Of a stretch of 64,000 nucleotides of DNA, positions 35,187 to 43,718 are shown piece by piece. The notes below the pieces were generated by a model. It was not told the DNA's origin and made no database searches. It worked only from the letters and a program-made list of their open reading frames with translations. The first letter of the stretch is position 1. Each line of letters begins with the position of its first letter. Source of the DNA: Polyangium sp. 6x1 (lineage in GTDB: Bacteria; Myxococcota_A; Polyangia; Polyangiales; Polyangiaceae); assembly GCF_029946515.1 (NCBI RefSeq), contig NZ_JARZHH010000061.1:1-64000 (forward strand), given 5' to 3'. A program made the translations under genes and the position numbers.

Positions 35187-38100
35187 GGACGAGGTCCTTG
35201 CCGTCCACGGTGACGGCGCGGACGCCGCGCGGCGCGACGGAGAGGGCCGGCGCGCCGTCGCTCGCGAGGCGACCCGGCGCGCCGCTGCCGAAGGCGTGCG
35301 CGAAGAGGCTCGACGGGCCGATCATGCCATTCGCGTCCGGCGCGACGACGACGAGCGTGTGGCCGAAGTCGTTCGCGATCACGAGCTCGCCCGTGGGAAG
35401 GAAGGTGATGTCGCTCGGGCGATTGAGGTGCAGGTCGGCGACGGTGCCGGGCGTGGCGACGCCATACCGCTGGCTGTCGCCCGCGATGACGTTCTCCGCG
35501 GTGAAGGGGCCCGCGGCGGGGATGCGTTTCACGGCGTTCGAATCGTACGAGGCGACGTAGAGGTCGCCGTTCGGCGCGAAGGCGATGCCGCTGATGTTCG
35601 GGCCGAGGCTCTGCGGGATGTCGTCGACGAAGCCAGGCTCGAGCGTGACGCCGAAGGTGGTGATGGCCTGGTTCGTGACGTTGACGATGCGGAGGTAGTT
35701 CGCGTCGGCGAAGTAGAGCGCGCCGCTCGGGCCGACGGCGGCCTTGCCGGCGCCGGTGTTGATGGCGACGCGCGCGGCGGTGGCGAGGCCCGCGGCCTGC
35801 TGTTCGGCGGTCGTGGCGGCGCGGCCGTCGCCCGCGACGACGGAGAGCATGCCCGTCGCGAGGTCGACCTTCGAGACGCGCGGCAAGCTCGCCTCGAGGA
35901 GGTAGAGCGCGCCGCCCGCGAGGTCGAAGCCGCGCAAGGTGCCGAGATCGGAGGCGAGCGCCGACGCGTTCGGGCCGATGGTGTTGCCGGTGTAGCCCGT
36001 GCCGGCGAGGGGCATGAGCAGGTTCGTCGTGCGATCCTGCGCCACGACGCGCGCGTCGGAGGCGTAGATGTAGCGGTTGTTCGCCGCGTCGACGCGGATG
36101 GAGCTCAGGCTGTTCAGGAAGCGGAGCGAGAGGCCGGGCAGGTTGTCGATCTTGCTCGGGCCCGTGCCGGCGACGGCTTCGACGAGGCCCGGAGCGCCGG
36201 CGGCGTCGAAGAGGACGCGGCGCAGGCGGCCCTCGGTGAGCACGAGGAGCGAGCCGTTGCGATCGACGAACGGGCGCGAGAAGAGCGCGAACGTGGCGCT
36301 CTTCGCAGGGCCGCCGTCGCCCGCGTAGCCGGCGTTCGGGATGGCCTTGCCCATGTCCCAGCTGCCGGCGACGAAGTCGATGCAATCGTTCTCGTCGAGC
36401 GTCGTCGGCGAGGTGCCGCCGGCCGGGCGGATGCGGCGGACGAGGCCGTGACGGCTGCCGATGAGCGCGTCGCCGCGGACCGGATCGACGACGACGCCGC
36501 TGTTGATGCCGAGGGGGATCGTGAGCGCGGGGCAGCCTTCGGCGGGCAGGCTCGAGAAGTTGCCGCCGCCGGCGAGGGCCGAGCTCTCGACGTACATCGG
36601 ATCGCCGACGGGCGGGCGGTTCGCGGGGATCTTGCGGACCTGGAGCGAGGTCGCCGTGTAGATGCTGCCCTCGGCGTCGAGCGTGACGGTGAGCGGATTG
36701 ACGGCGCCGATGTTCGCGATCTGATCGACCGCGTCGGCCGCGATCGTGACGCCCCAGGCCGTGGTGGCCGTGCCCGTGGTGTTGATCGCGCGGATCGTGC
36801 CGTTGCTGTTGTCCGCGACGAGCAGGATCGAGCCGTCGGCCGTGAAGGTGAGGTCGGTGATGCCGTTGAAGCTCGCGCTCGTGCGGTTGCCGCCGTTGCC
36901 GCCGTTGCCGCTCGACGCGGTGCCGGCGTATGCCGTGACGGTGCCGTCGGTGCGCTTGGCGCGGAAGATGCGGAAGCCGGTCGCGAAATACGCGTCCTGC
37001 GTGACGGGGTGGATCGCGACGGCGGCGACGCCCTCGGGCCCCTGCGCGACGGTCTGGAGGGTCTTCGGCTGGATCGTCTTGCCGAACATCGTGACGGGCG
37101 CGGCGCCGTTGTTGATGACGCGGACGCGCTTGCGATCGGCGATGTAATAGTTGTTCGCCGCGTCCGTCGTGACGAACCCTCCCTCGATCGAGGCGAGCAA
37201 GGGATCCCCGCCGTCGCCGATCTCGCTCTCCTCGGGGCCGCCGCCCGCGAGGATCGTGTAATCGCCCGTGACGCCGAAGACGCCCGCGTCCGCGGTTTGT
37301 CCGGCCGCATTGACGACGATCTCGGCCGGGCCGAACGCGACGGCCGGGACCTCGACGACGAGCCGATCGGGCTCGGCCGAGAGGACGACGGCGTCCACGC
37401 CGCCGACCGTGACCTTGTTCATGGCGGCGCCGGCGGCGAAGCCAGTGCCGCGGAGGACGAGCGCGCTGCCGGGCGCGCCGCCGGCCGGGGTCGTGTCGAG
37501 CACGGAGAGCACGGGCAAAGAGCCGGTGATCGTGGCCGCGGCGTAGCTCCGCGCAGGCAGGCGTCCCGGGGCGGCGAGGTGGATCGGTCCGGTGACGGCG
37601 TCCGCGGGGACGGTCACGACGACCTGCGTGCCGGCGGCGTTGATCGAGCTGACGGCCGCGGGCGCGGCGGCGCCGGAGAACGTGACGGTGAGGTCCGCGG
37701 GCTGCAGGCCGACGAACCCGGCGCCCTGGAGGGTGATGCTCTCGCCGGGCGCGTGGGCGGCGTCGAAGCCCGTGACCGCGAGCTCGGCGGGGATCGACGC
37801 GTCGGTGATCGTGAGCGGGAGCCAGTTCGAGCGCAGGCCGTTGACCTCGATGGCGATGGCGCCGGTCGCGAGCGTGGACTCGGAGTTGCCGACGCCGAGC
37901 GCGAAGGCGAGATCGCCCGAGGCCGCCTGGTTCGTCACGATCTTGCGGCGCGTGCCGCTGCGGCCCGGGATCGCGAGCTGGTTTCCGTCGACGGACAGGG
38001 GATCGAAGCCGAGGCCCTGGACCTTCAGCGTGGAGGAGAGTTTGGCCTGCGTGACGTCGGTCGAACCGGCGACGGGCAGGTGGGTGAAGCCCGGGGAGAA

Positions 38101-38814
38101 GGTCGCTTGCGGTGTGCCGCCAAGGGTGAGCGTGACCTTGCGCGTGTTCGCGACGGCGGGGGGCGTGGTGACGCTGAGGGTGGCGTCGTCGAGGACCATG
38201 ACGTCGGCGGCCGGGACGTCGCCGAAGAGGACGCCGACGGCGCCGACGAAGCCGTAGCCGCTGATCGTGACGAGCTCGCCGCCCGCGGCGCTGCCGGCGG
38301 CCGGTTGCATGCCGAGGATGTTGACGGCGGGTTCGACCTCGATCGTGTAGTCCTGCTTCGCGCTTTGCCCGTCGGGCCCCGTGGCCACGAGCGAGACGGC
38401 CTGCGGCCCTTCCTGGCCGGCGACGGGCGTCCACGTGACCTCGCCCGTGGCGGGGTCGACCTGCATGCCGTCGGGCTTGGTCGCGAGCGAGTACGTGATC
38501 GTGTCGCCGGGCAGGGCTTTTTCCTGAACGGCCTTCGACGCGTAGACGTACGCGTCCCCGACGCGCGCGACGAGCACCGGCATCGTGGTGAACGAGACGG
38601 GGCCGCGCATTTCTTCCTGTCCACCGGCGCCTCCGTCGCCGCCGGCGCCGCCCATGCCGCCGATGCCGCCGGAGCCGCCCGCGCCGCCGCTGCCCGCGGG
38701 GTTCGTCGTGCCGGAGGTGGCCACCGAGTCGTCGGAGCAGCCCGTCGCGAAGGCGGCGAGCGGGAGGCTGATCAGGAACGCAAGCGGGATTCGGCTGAAC
38801 GCACGGGAACGCAT
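35146..38814 (-). CDS. Large lipoprotein with Gly-rich linker, IPT/TIG domains and NHL-type propeller
   Basis: The 1222-residue protein has a lipoprotein signal (PLAAFATGCSDD) and a Gly-rich linker (GSGGAGGSGGIGGMGG). A putative-Ig-like region, about four IPT/TIG beta-sandwiches (typical opening ITGSLPVLSVLDTTPAGGAPG, repeated GTGF phrases) and C-terminal NHL-type propeller repeats (VAIHPVTQDAYFATG, DLTFTADGSILLVADNSNG) follow. Such proteins sit at the cell surface and bind ligands or other proteins; no enzyme site is seen. The start is preceded by GGAG. Its 3' end overlaps that of the beta-helix lipoprotein on the other strand by 41 bases. Confidence 0.82.
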   Translation of the reverse strand: MRSRAFSRIPLAFLISLPLAAFATGCSDDSVATSGTTNPAGSGGAGGSGGIGGMGGAGGDGGAGGQEEMRGPVSFTTMPVLVARVGDAYVYASKAVQEKALPGDTITYSLATKPDGMQVDPATGEVTWTPVAGQEGPQAVSLVATGPDGQSAKQDYTIEVEPAVNILGMQPAAGSAAGGELVTISGYGFVGAVGVLFGDVPAADVMVLDDATLSVTTPPAVANTRKVTLTLGGTPQATFSPGFTHLPVAGSTDVTQAKLSSTLKVQGLGFDPLSVDGNQLAIPGRSGTRRKIVTNQAASGDLAFALGVGNSESTLATGAIAIEVNGLRSNWLPLTITDASIPAELAVTGFDAAHAPGESITLQGAGFVGLQPADLTVTFSGAAAPAAVSSINAAGTQVVVTVPADAVTGPIHLAAPGRLPARSYAAATITGSLPVLSVLDTTPAGGAPGSALVLRGTGFAAGAAMNKVTVGGVDAVVLSAEPDRLVVEVPAVAFGPAEIVVNAAGQTADAGVFGVTGDYTILAGGGPEESEIGDGGDPLLASIEGGFVTTDAANNYYIADRKRVRVINNGAAPVTMFGKTIQPKTLQTVAQGPEGVAAVAIHPVTQDAYFATGFRIFRAKRTDGTVTAYAGTASSGNGGNGGNRTSASFNGITDLTFTADGSILLVADNSNGTIRAINTTGTATTAWGVTIAADAVDQIANIGAVNPLTVTLDAEGSIYTATSLQVRKIPANRPPVGDPMYVESSALAGGGNFSSLPAEGCPALTIPLGINSGVVVDPVRGDALIGSRHGLVRRIRPAGGTSPTTLDENDCIDFVAGSWDMGKAIPNAGYAGDGGPAKSATFALFSRPFVDRNGSLLVLTEGRLRRVLFDAAGAPGLVEAVAGTGPSKIDNLPGLSLRFLNSLSSIRVDAANNRYIYASDARVVAQDRTTNLLMPLAGTGYTGNTIGPNASALASDLGTLRGFDLAGGALYLLEASLPRVSKVDLATGMLSVVAGDGRAATTAEQQAAGLATAARVAINTGAGKAAVGPSGALYFADANYLRIVNVTNQAITTFGVTLEPGFVDDIPQSLGPNISGIAFAPNGDLYVASYDSNAVKRIPAAGPFTAENVIAGDSQRYGVATPGTVADLHLNRPSDITFLPTGELVIANDFGHTLVVVAPDANGMIGPSSLFAHAFGSGAPGRLASDGAPALSVAPRGVRAVTVDGKDLVLIAGERVIRLAMP

Positions 38815-39019
38815 GGCGGGCTCCTCCTTTGACGGAAGGGAAGATCGAGGAGGATAGAGGGGAGGCGGTCGCGGCAGAAGGGGGAGGGCAGCGGCGGGGG
38901 ATGATTCCCGTGTCCCTGGACGAAGGGTGGGGCGGCCTTCACGGTCGCCCGCCGCCGGGACGGCGCAGCCGCCCTTCTCATTTCATCCTGGAGGGTTCGA
39001 CGGTGAATCGGCCTTGCCC

Positions 39020-40708
39020 TCAAGGGACCACGACGGGAAGCTCGATCGCGCAGGGGGCGGCGAATGCCATCGAGCGTGATCCTTTCGCGGGGACGCGCTC
39101 GAAGGTGTCGGCATCGGCGCCGGCGAGCGAGACCCGCAGCGACGATCCCGGCGGCAGCTCGAATGCGATGGGCCGCAGACGCACCTCGATGGCGCCGCCA
39201 CGAATGCGCGCGACGCCCTCGGTGAGCAGACGCGTGGGCCCCTCCGCGAGCTTCGCCTCGAGGTAGGCGAAAAGCGCGGATTCGTCTCCGTCCGCCGTGA
39301 CCTGGCAGCGCAGCACCGGCGCGCCGAAGACCGATAACGTGTCGGTGAGCGGCGCATGGTCGAAGGACAAGAGTCCCCGGGCCTTCGCGCGGTCGCCCGT
39401 ATCGACGGGGCGCAAGAGGCCGGTCACCCAGCGGTTCTTCGTCCCCGTGGTCGCCTGGAAGTCGACGTCGAGCCGCGCCTCGAGCGCCGCCGCGTCTCGA
39501 ACGAGCTTGCCTCCCGAGGCCAGCGAATACGTCGCGGCGCGCGTCGTGGGCCACGCGTCCCCCTCGCGCCACACCTCCGCGCCGGCGACCCAGTACCGAC
39601 GCTTCGGCGCAGCCGGCGCTGTTCCTTTCAAATGGCGATCGAAGAACGCGACGACGTCGTCGACCTTCACCGCGGCGCCCGCGCGCGGGCCAAAAGGGCT
39701 CGCGGATTCGTTTCCCTCGTGCGTCCACGGGCCAATGACCGCCTCGACGAGCGGCATTGCGCGATCGGCTCTCAAGACCGCGTCCGCCGTGGCGGCGTCC
39801 CAGAAGCTCCCCCAGAGCCCCACGGCGGCCTTCGTCTGCGCGAGCCTCTCCGCGTGAGCGGCCGGGCCGACCTTCGCGATGGGCACGCCCGCGAAAAGAT
39901 CCGACGGGCCGCGCACATCGACGACCGCGCCCGCGACGTCGGCCACGCGCCTTTCGCCGATGAGCTTGGCGAGGCCGAGGCCTTTTTCGTCGCCGTCCAC
40001 AGGATGAACGCCGGTCACGATGTATTTCGCGGGCGCAGGAAAAAAGGCTGGCACCTGGTTCCTGTCGAGGCCGGCCACGTCCTTGCCCCATGCATCGATG
40101 AACGACGTGTTCCGCACGCCGCCGGGCGCGAGGAGCTCGTCGAGCAAATCCCACTCGACCTCGCGCACGAGCGCCGCCCGGAGCGCGGGGTTCGTCGTCG
40201 TCGCCGACAGGAGCGCGGTCGTCCCTTCGTACGAGACGCCCGCCACGCCGACGCGCCCGTCGCAGAAGGGCTGCGCCGCGATCCACGCAATCAGATCGCT
40301 CGCGTCGGCCACCTCCTCGTCGGACCACGGGCGCGGCCAGGCCCCCTCCGACGCGCCCGTGCCCCGGACGTCGGCGACGACGACTCCATACCCCGCAGCG
40401 ACGAGCGCATCGACCGAGGCGTCGCGCGGGCCGAGTGGCGGCACGCCGGGCTGATCGGGGAATCGCGTCGCGAAGCTTCGCCAATAACGCGTTTGAAAGA
40501 GGACGACGGGGACACGCTCGGCCGGCATGGGCTCGGGGAGGATGACGTCGGCGGCGAGCTTCACGCCGTCTCGCATGACGACCTCGGGGCGGCTGACGCG
40601 CGCTCGGGGCCTCTCGGGCTGCAGGGCCATGAACACGCCCGCGGCGATTGCGACGAGCGCCACGAGCACGCCGAAGACGATTCCGACGATCTTGACGACA
40701 CGTTTCAT
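39020..40708 (-). CDS. CocE/NonD-family hydrolase, membrane-anchored
   Basis: The 562-residue protein has one N-terminal membrane span (KIVGIVFGVLVALVAIAAGVF) and an S15/CocE domain. Nucleophile Ser lies in GVAGVSYEGTTALL, catalytic His in VIGPWTHEGNES, with an Asp candidate in the following segment and the usual C-terminal jelly-roll. It would hydrolyse an ester or peptide bond outside the cytoplasmic membrane. The ATG overlaps the TetR-gene stop by four bases (ATGA), so regulator and enzyme are translated together and presumably share the TetR operator. It is clearly different in sequence from the CocE-type protein at 7876-9867. Confidence 0.88.
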   Translation of the reverse strand: MKRVVKIVGIVFGVLVALVAIAAGVFMALQPERPRARVSRPEVVMRDGVKLAADVILPEPMPAERVPVVLFQTRYWRSFATRFPDQPGVPPLGPRDASVDALVAAGYGVVVADVRGTGASEGAWPRPWSDEEVADASDLIAWIAAQPFCDGRVGVAGVSYEGTTALLSATTTNPALRAALVREVEWDLLDELLAPGGVRNTSFIDAWGKDVAGLDRNQVPAFFPAPAKYIVTGVHPVDGDEKGLGLAKLIGERRVADVAGAVVDVRGPSDLFAGVPIAKVGPAAHAERLAQTKAAVGLWGSFWDAATADAVLRADRAMPLVEAVIGPWTHEGNESASPFGPRAGAAVKVDDVVAFFDRHLKGTAPAAPKRRYWVAGAEVWREGDAWPTTRAATYSLASGGKLVRDAAALEARLDVDFQATTGTKNRWVTGLLRPVDTGDRAKARGLLSFDHAPLTDTLSVFGAPVLRCQVTADGDESALFAYLEAKLAEGPTRLLTEGVARIRGGAIEVRLRPIAFELPPGSSLRVSLAGADADTFERVPAKGSRSMAFAAPCAIELPVVVP

Positions 40709-41334
40709 GACGAAGCTCCCAGCCCGACGCCGAGGACGCCGGTGATCTCGTACGTCAGGCGCTCGGCCTCTTCGGCGCTGAGGTCGCCGAGCAGCCCGTC
40801 GGTGATCATGCGCGCGAGCCCGTAGGTGAGGGCTTGCGCGGCCAGCATCCCCGCGCTGCGGGAGACGAGCGCGGGGCTCGACACGCCCTGGTGGTCGCGC
40901 CCGAGCACCTCGTCCATGGTCTTCTGCCAGGCGGCGGCCATCTGCTGCAGGAGCGCCGACGCGGCGACGACGTCGGCGTGGGTGAGCGCGCGAAAGGCGC
41001 CGGGCTCCTCCACGGCGAAGCGCACGTAGGCGATGCCGCGTGCGCGCTCCTTCTCCAGCGGATCGAGGGTGCTGCCCGCCGCAGCATCCATGCGCTCGAG
41101 CAGGCGTCGCGCCCCCTCCTCGGCCACGGCGACGAGGAGCGCGAGGCGGCTCTCGAAGTGGCGAAACGGCGCGCCCCCGGTGACGCCGAGGCGCTTGGCC
41201 AGCGAGGACACGTTCAAGGCGTCGACGCCCTCCCTGGCCACGGCCGCGGCCGCGGCGTCGATGAGGGCACGTCGCAGATCGCCGTGGTGGTAGGCGTCCG
41301 CGGACTTCTTCTTGATCCGTCTGCTCACCGGCAT
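40705..41334 (-). CDS. TetR/AcrR-family repressor
   Basis: The 209-residue protein has an N-terminal helix-turn-helix (residues about 17-62: LRRALIDAAAAAVAREGVDA ... SLAKRLGVTGGAPFRHFES) and a ligand-binding helical C-terminus resembling the TetR_C_33 group (YVRFAVEEPGAFRALTHADV). The stop overlaps the start of the CocE hydrolase gene. A perfect double palindrome lies 22 bases upstream of the start (41356-41392), so the repressor probably autoregulates and controls the hydrolase. The ligand is unknown, plausibly a substrate or product of the hydrolase. Confidence 0.9.
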   Translation of the reverse strand: MPVSRRIKKKSADAYHHGDLRRALIDAAAAAVAREGVDALNVSSLAKRLGVTGGAPFRHFESRLALLVAVAEEGARRLLERMDAAAGSTLDPLEKERARGIAYVRFAVEEPGAFRALTHADVVAASALLQQMAAAWQKTMDEVLGRDHQGVSSPALVSRSAGMLAAQALTYGLARMITDGLLGDLSAEEAERLTYEITGVLGVGLGASS

Positions 41335-41355
41335 GGGGGCGCGCTCCCGCTGGAA

Positions 41356-41392
41356 GTAAGTTGTACTTACTTAGCAAGTAAGTACAACTTAC
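41356..41392. promoter_or_regulatory. TetR operator, two overlapping palindromes in a 37-bp perfect inverted repeat
   Basis: GTAAGTTGTACTTACTT, a 3-base spacer AGC, then its exact inverse AAGTAAGTACAACTTAC. Each arm itself contains a palindrome (GTAAGT-TGT-ACTTAC at 41356-41370 and GTAAGT-ACA-ACTTAC at 41378-41392), so two TetR dimers could bind side by side. It lies 22 bases upstream of the TetR start codon. The low GC of this stretch stands out sharply from its surroundings. Confidence 0.85.
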
Positions 41393-41515
41393 ACAAGGCC
41401 CCACGACCGCACGCGCTCCCCCACGCGCCTCCGCCCCCGCCTTCGCCCCCGCCCCCCATATTGGTGCCAAGGGGGCACCGCATTCGATGCGGGCCCCCTC
41501 GACGCCCGAGAACCA

Positions 41516-41788
41516 TTACTTGCCTTCGTCCAGACCTTCCGCGGAATTGAGCACCCAACCACCACCGTTGACGAACTCGTACCGACCCTGTTTGCCACAG
41601 CCCTGCACGCCCATGGAGCCATGGGCGAGCTGGGTGACGGTCAGTTTTTCCTTCTCGCAGTGCATGTCGAAAGCGGCCTTGGGGAGCCCCGTATCCATGA
41701 AATGCGCCTGCGACCCGGCGATGTAGCAGCCAGCGAGACTCACGAGCAACGCCAGCGCGGCGGCGGCTTGGGAAATCATTCTTGACAT
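41516..41788 (-). CDS. Small lipoprotein with internal disulphide candidates
   Basis: The 90-residue protein is translated from the ATG at 41788. The signal ALALLVSLAGC gives a lipobox LAGC; the mature part has two further cysteines (FDMHCEKEK and VQGCGKQGRYEF), suggesting one disulphide. The segment YEFVNGGGWVLNS closes the fold. I do not recognise a family. It is followed downstream by 123 bases without a gene before the TetR operator. Confidence 0.65.
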   Translation of the reverse strand: MSRMISQAAAALALLVSLAGCYIAGSQAHFMDTGLPKAAFDMHCEKEKLTVTQLAHGSMGVQGCGKQGRYEFVNGGGWVLNSAEGLDEGK

Positions 41789-41959
41789 GACAGCACAGAC
41801 TCCTTCGACTTCGTGAGCTGGGATCCGGGAACGTGGGGCGCCACAATCAGGGGTTGCCACACGCGATTCCTTGGACCGTCCGAGCTTGGAGCGCATCAAA
41901 GTCTGTGCGACGACGTACGTCAAGAGGGTCGTCGCGGCCGCTTGGCTGGCGGCGCTCGT

Positions 41960-42370
41960 TCAGTGCTTGTCTTCGCGCTCGAACGCTTCCCTTTGCGAAA
42001 GGAGCCACGCCCGCGCGGACGCCTCGTCCTCGAAAAACCCGGCCACGTACTTCTCGCCGTGGATGAAGTTCGTCGCCCGATTCCACATGTTCACGAACAC
42101 CCGCATGCTGAAGCCGCCGCCGAGGTAGGCCGTGAAATACCGCTTTGCGGGCTTGGGGTTCGTCGCGCCGAGGCGCCGCGTCTCGCCGTCCATTCCCCCG
42201 AACTCCCGCATGTCGCAGATCAGGAGCACGGCGTCGGGCACGTTCGAGAGATCCTCCGTCGCGAGGACCGCGCGCATCTCGTCGCACGAGACGGGGCCGC
42301 GGTAGATCATGGTGGACACGTCGTCATCGCCATAGATGAGCGTGTGTCGTCCGATGTGATGGGTCTTCAT
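41960..42370 (-). CDS. STAS-like/SpoIIAA-like hypothetical protein
   Basis: The 136-residue protein starts at the ATG at 42370. It is a short alpha/beta pattern with alternating strands and helices (VSTMIYRGPVSCDEM, DAVLLICDMREFGGMD, FVNMWNRATNFIHGEKYVAG). The order resembles STAS or SpoIIAA-like domains common in myxobacteria, but I see no conserved phosphorylated Ser. Neither neighbour gives a clue. Confidence 0.55.
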   Translation of the reverse strand: MKTHHIGRHTLIYGDDDVSTMIYRGPVSCDEMRAVLATEDLSNVPDAVLLICDMREFGGMDGETRRLGATNPKPAKRYFTAYLGGGFSMRVFVNMWNRATNFIHGEKYVAGFFEDEASARAWLLSQREAFEREDKH

Positions 42371-42634
42371 GCCGTCAATGCATCTGCGCGCGCTCGAACG
42401 CGTCCCGCCGAGGCAGGAGACACGAGCTTTTTTGCGTAGAGGTCGTAAGGGGGAGAGCGTCCAGGAAGCGGCCGAGGAGCACGGAGAGATCGTCCCGGGA
42501 AAGCAGGGGCGTCCGTCGTACCAGCGGGGGATGGTCGCTCCTGTTACCGGCGATGTCAACACACACGGAAAGGTACGCGTCGAGGGTCAATGGTGAATGT
42601 GGAATTCCCCTGTTCCCCCAGCCGCGCCCAGACC

Positions 42635-43537
42635 TCACGCAATCCGATGCAGCAGCGGCTCCCCCCGAACGAGACGGTGGACATTGCCCGCGACGATGTC
42701 CGCAATGCGCGCGAACGCCTCCTCCGTGGACCCCGCGACGTGCGGCAAGACGACGACATCGTCGCGCCGATAAAGTGGATCCGCCGGATCCCAAGGTTCT
42801 TCCCAGAACACGTCGAGCCCAGCGCCGCCGAGCCGGCCCGTCTCCAGCGCGTGGAGGAGCGCGCCTCGATCGACGATCGGGCCCCGCGCAACATTGACGA
42901 GCAGCGCCCCAGGCTTCACCCGCGAAAGAAACGCCTCCCCGACGAGGCCACGCGTCCCCGGCGTGAGCGGGCAATGGATGCTGATCACGTCGGCCCGGGC
43001 GGCAAGATCGAGCACGTCCTCGCGAGACGTGGTGCTGCGCGCAGCAAGAATGCGCATGCCAAGGGCCTCGGCGATGCGGGCGAGCGCCGTACCCGAGCGG
43101 CCGAGGCCAAGGACGCCGAGCGTACGCCCAGCAAGCTCGACACCGAGCGGCGCGCCGATGGAGCGCTCGGCGAAGGCACGCGCAGCACGAGGGAAGCGGC
43201 GCGCGAGCGCCAGGATCAAGAAGAGCGCCGCCTCGGCGACCGATTGCCCGTTCGTGCCAGGCGCGTTGCACACAGGTACGCCCCGGGCGCGCGCCGCCAC
43301 GAGGTCGATGCCCTCCGTGCCGACCGCCGGCTGCTGGATGAGGCGCAAATGGCGCGGCGCGGCGATGACCTCCGCGTCGAGGCGCGCGTTCGAAGGCAAG
43401 AGGACGTCGGCATCCTCGACCTGGCCCGCGAGCGGCAAGCCCGGATCCCACGAGCGAAGCGCAACACCCGAAGGCAACCGCGCCCGGATGGCGTCGACGA
43501 TGGGGAACCAGCCCGTTCCGCAGAAGACGATTTGCAC
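42635..43537 (-). CDS. D-isomer-specific 2-hydroxyacid dehydrogenase
   Basis: The 300-residue protein has the NAD-binding motif GVLGLGRSGTALARI, a catalytic Arg in VNVARGPIVDRG, and a Glu/His pair in the GLDVFWEEPW and LPHVAGSTEEA regions. It belongs to the D-2-hydroxyacid dehydrogenase family (glyoxylate/hydroxypyruvate reductase-like) and is slightly short. It should reduce a 2-keto acid with NAD(P)H; the substrate is uncertain. It lies between the STAS-like gene and the divergent Ser/Thr kinase gene. Confidence 0.9.
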   Translation of the reverse strand: MQIVFCGTGWFPIVDAIRARLPSGVALRSWDPGLPLAGQVEDADVLLPSNARLDAEVIAAPRHLRLIQQPAVGTEGIDLVAARARGVPVCNAPGTNGQSVAEAALFLILALARRFPRAARAFAERSIGAPLGVELAGRTLGVLGLGRSGTALARIAEALGMRILAARSTTSREDVLDLAARADVISIHCPLTPGTRGLVGEAFLSRVKPGALLVNVARGPIVDRGALLHALETGRLGGAGLDVFWEEPWDPADPLYRRDDVVVLPHVAGSTEEAFARIADIVAGNVHRLVRGEPLLHRIA

Positions 43538-43718
43538 GGAGGACCGTTACCGCCGTCCCGACCCAAGCGCACGCCTCGAGGCGGGCCCGGCGCGTTCGTG
43601 CAGGGCGGCGTGTCCTCGCCGTGTGTGGAAAAAGATACAGGCGTTTCCCGACGCGACGGACCGGGCTCGTGCGCTCGATGCGCAACCTTTTGCCGGTTCG
43701 GTCTCCGTTTCCGTTAGC

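Noticed and set aside
35296-38832. A 1178-residue ORF opposite the NHL/IPT lipoprotein gene
   Set aside because: High-GC mirror ORF; sense gene has a signal peptide and recognisable domains.
41960-42370. Anti-sigma antagonist (SpoIIAA)
   Set aside because: STAS-like pattern only; no phosphorylation-site motif and no anti-sigma partner nearby.
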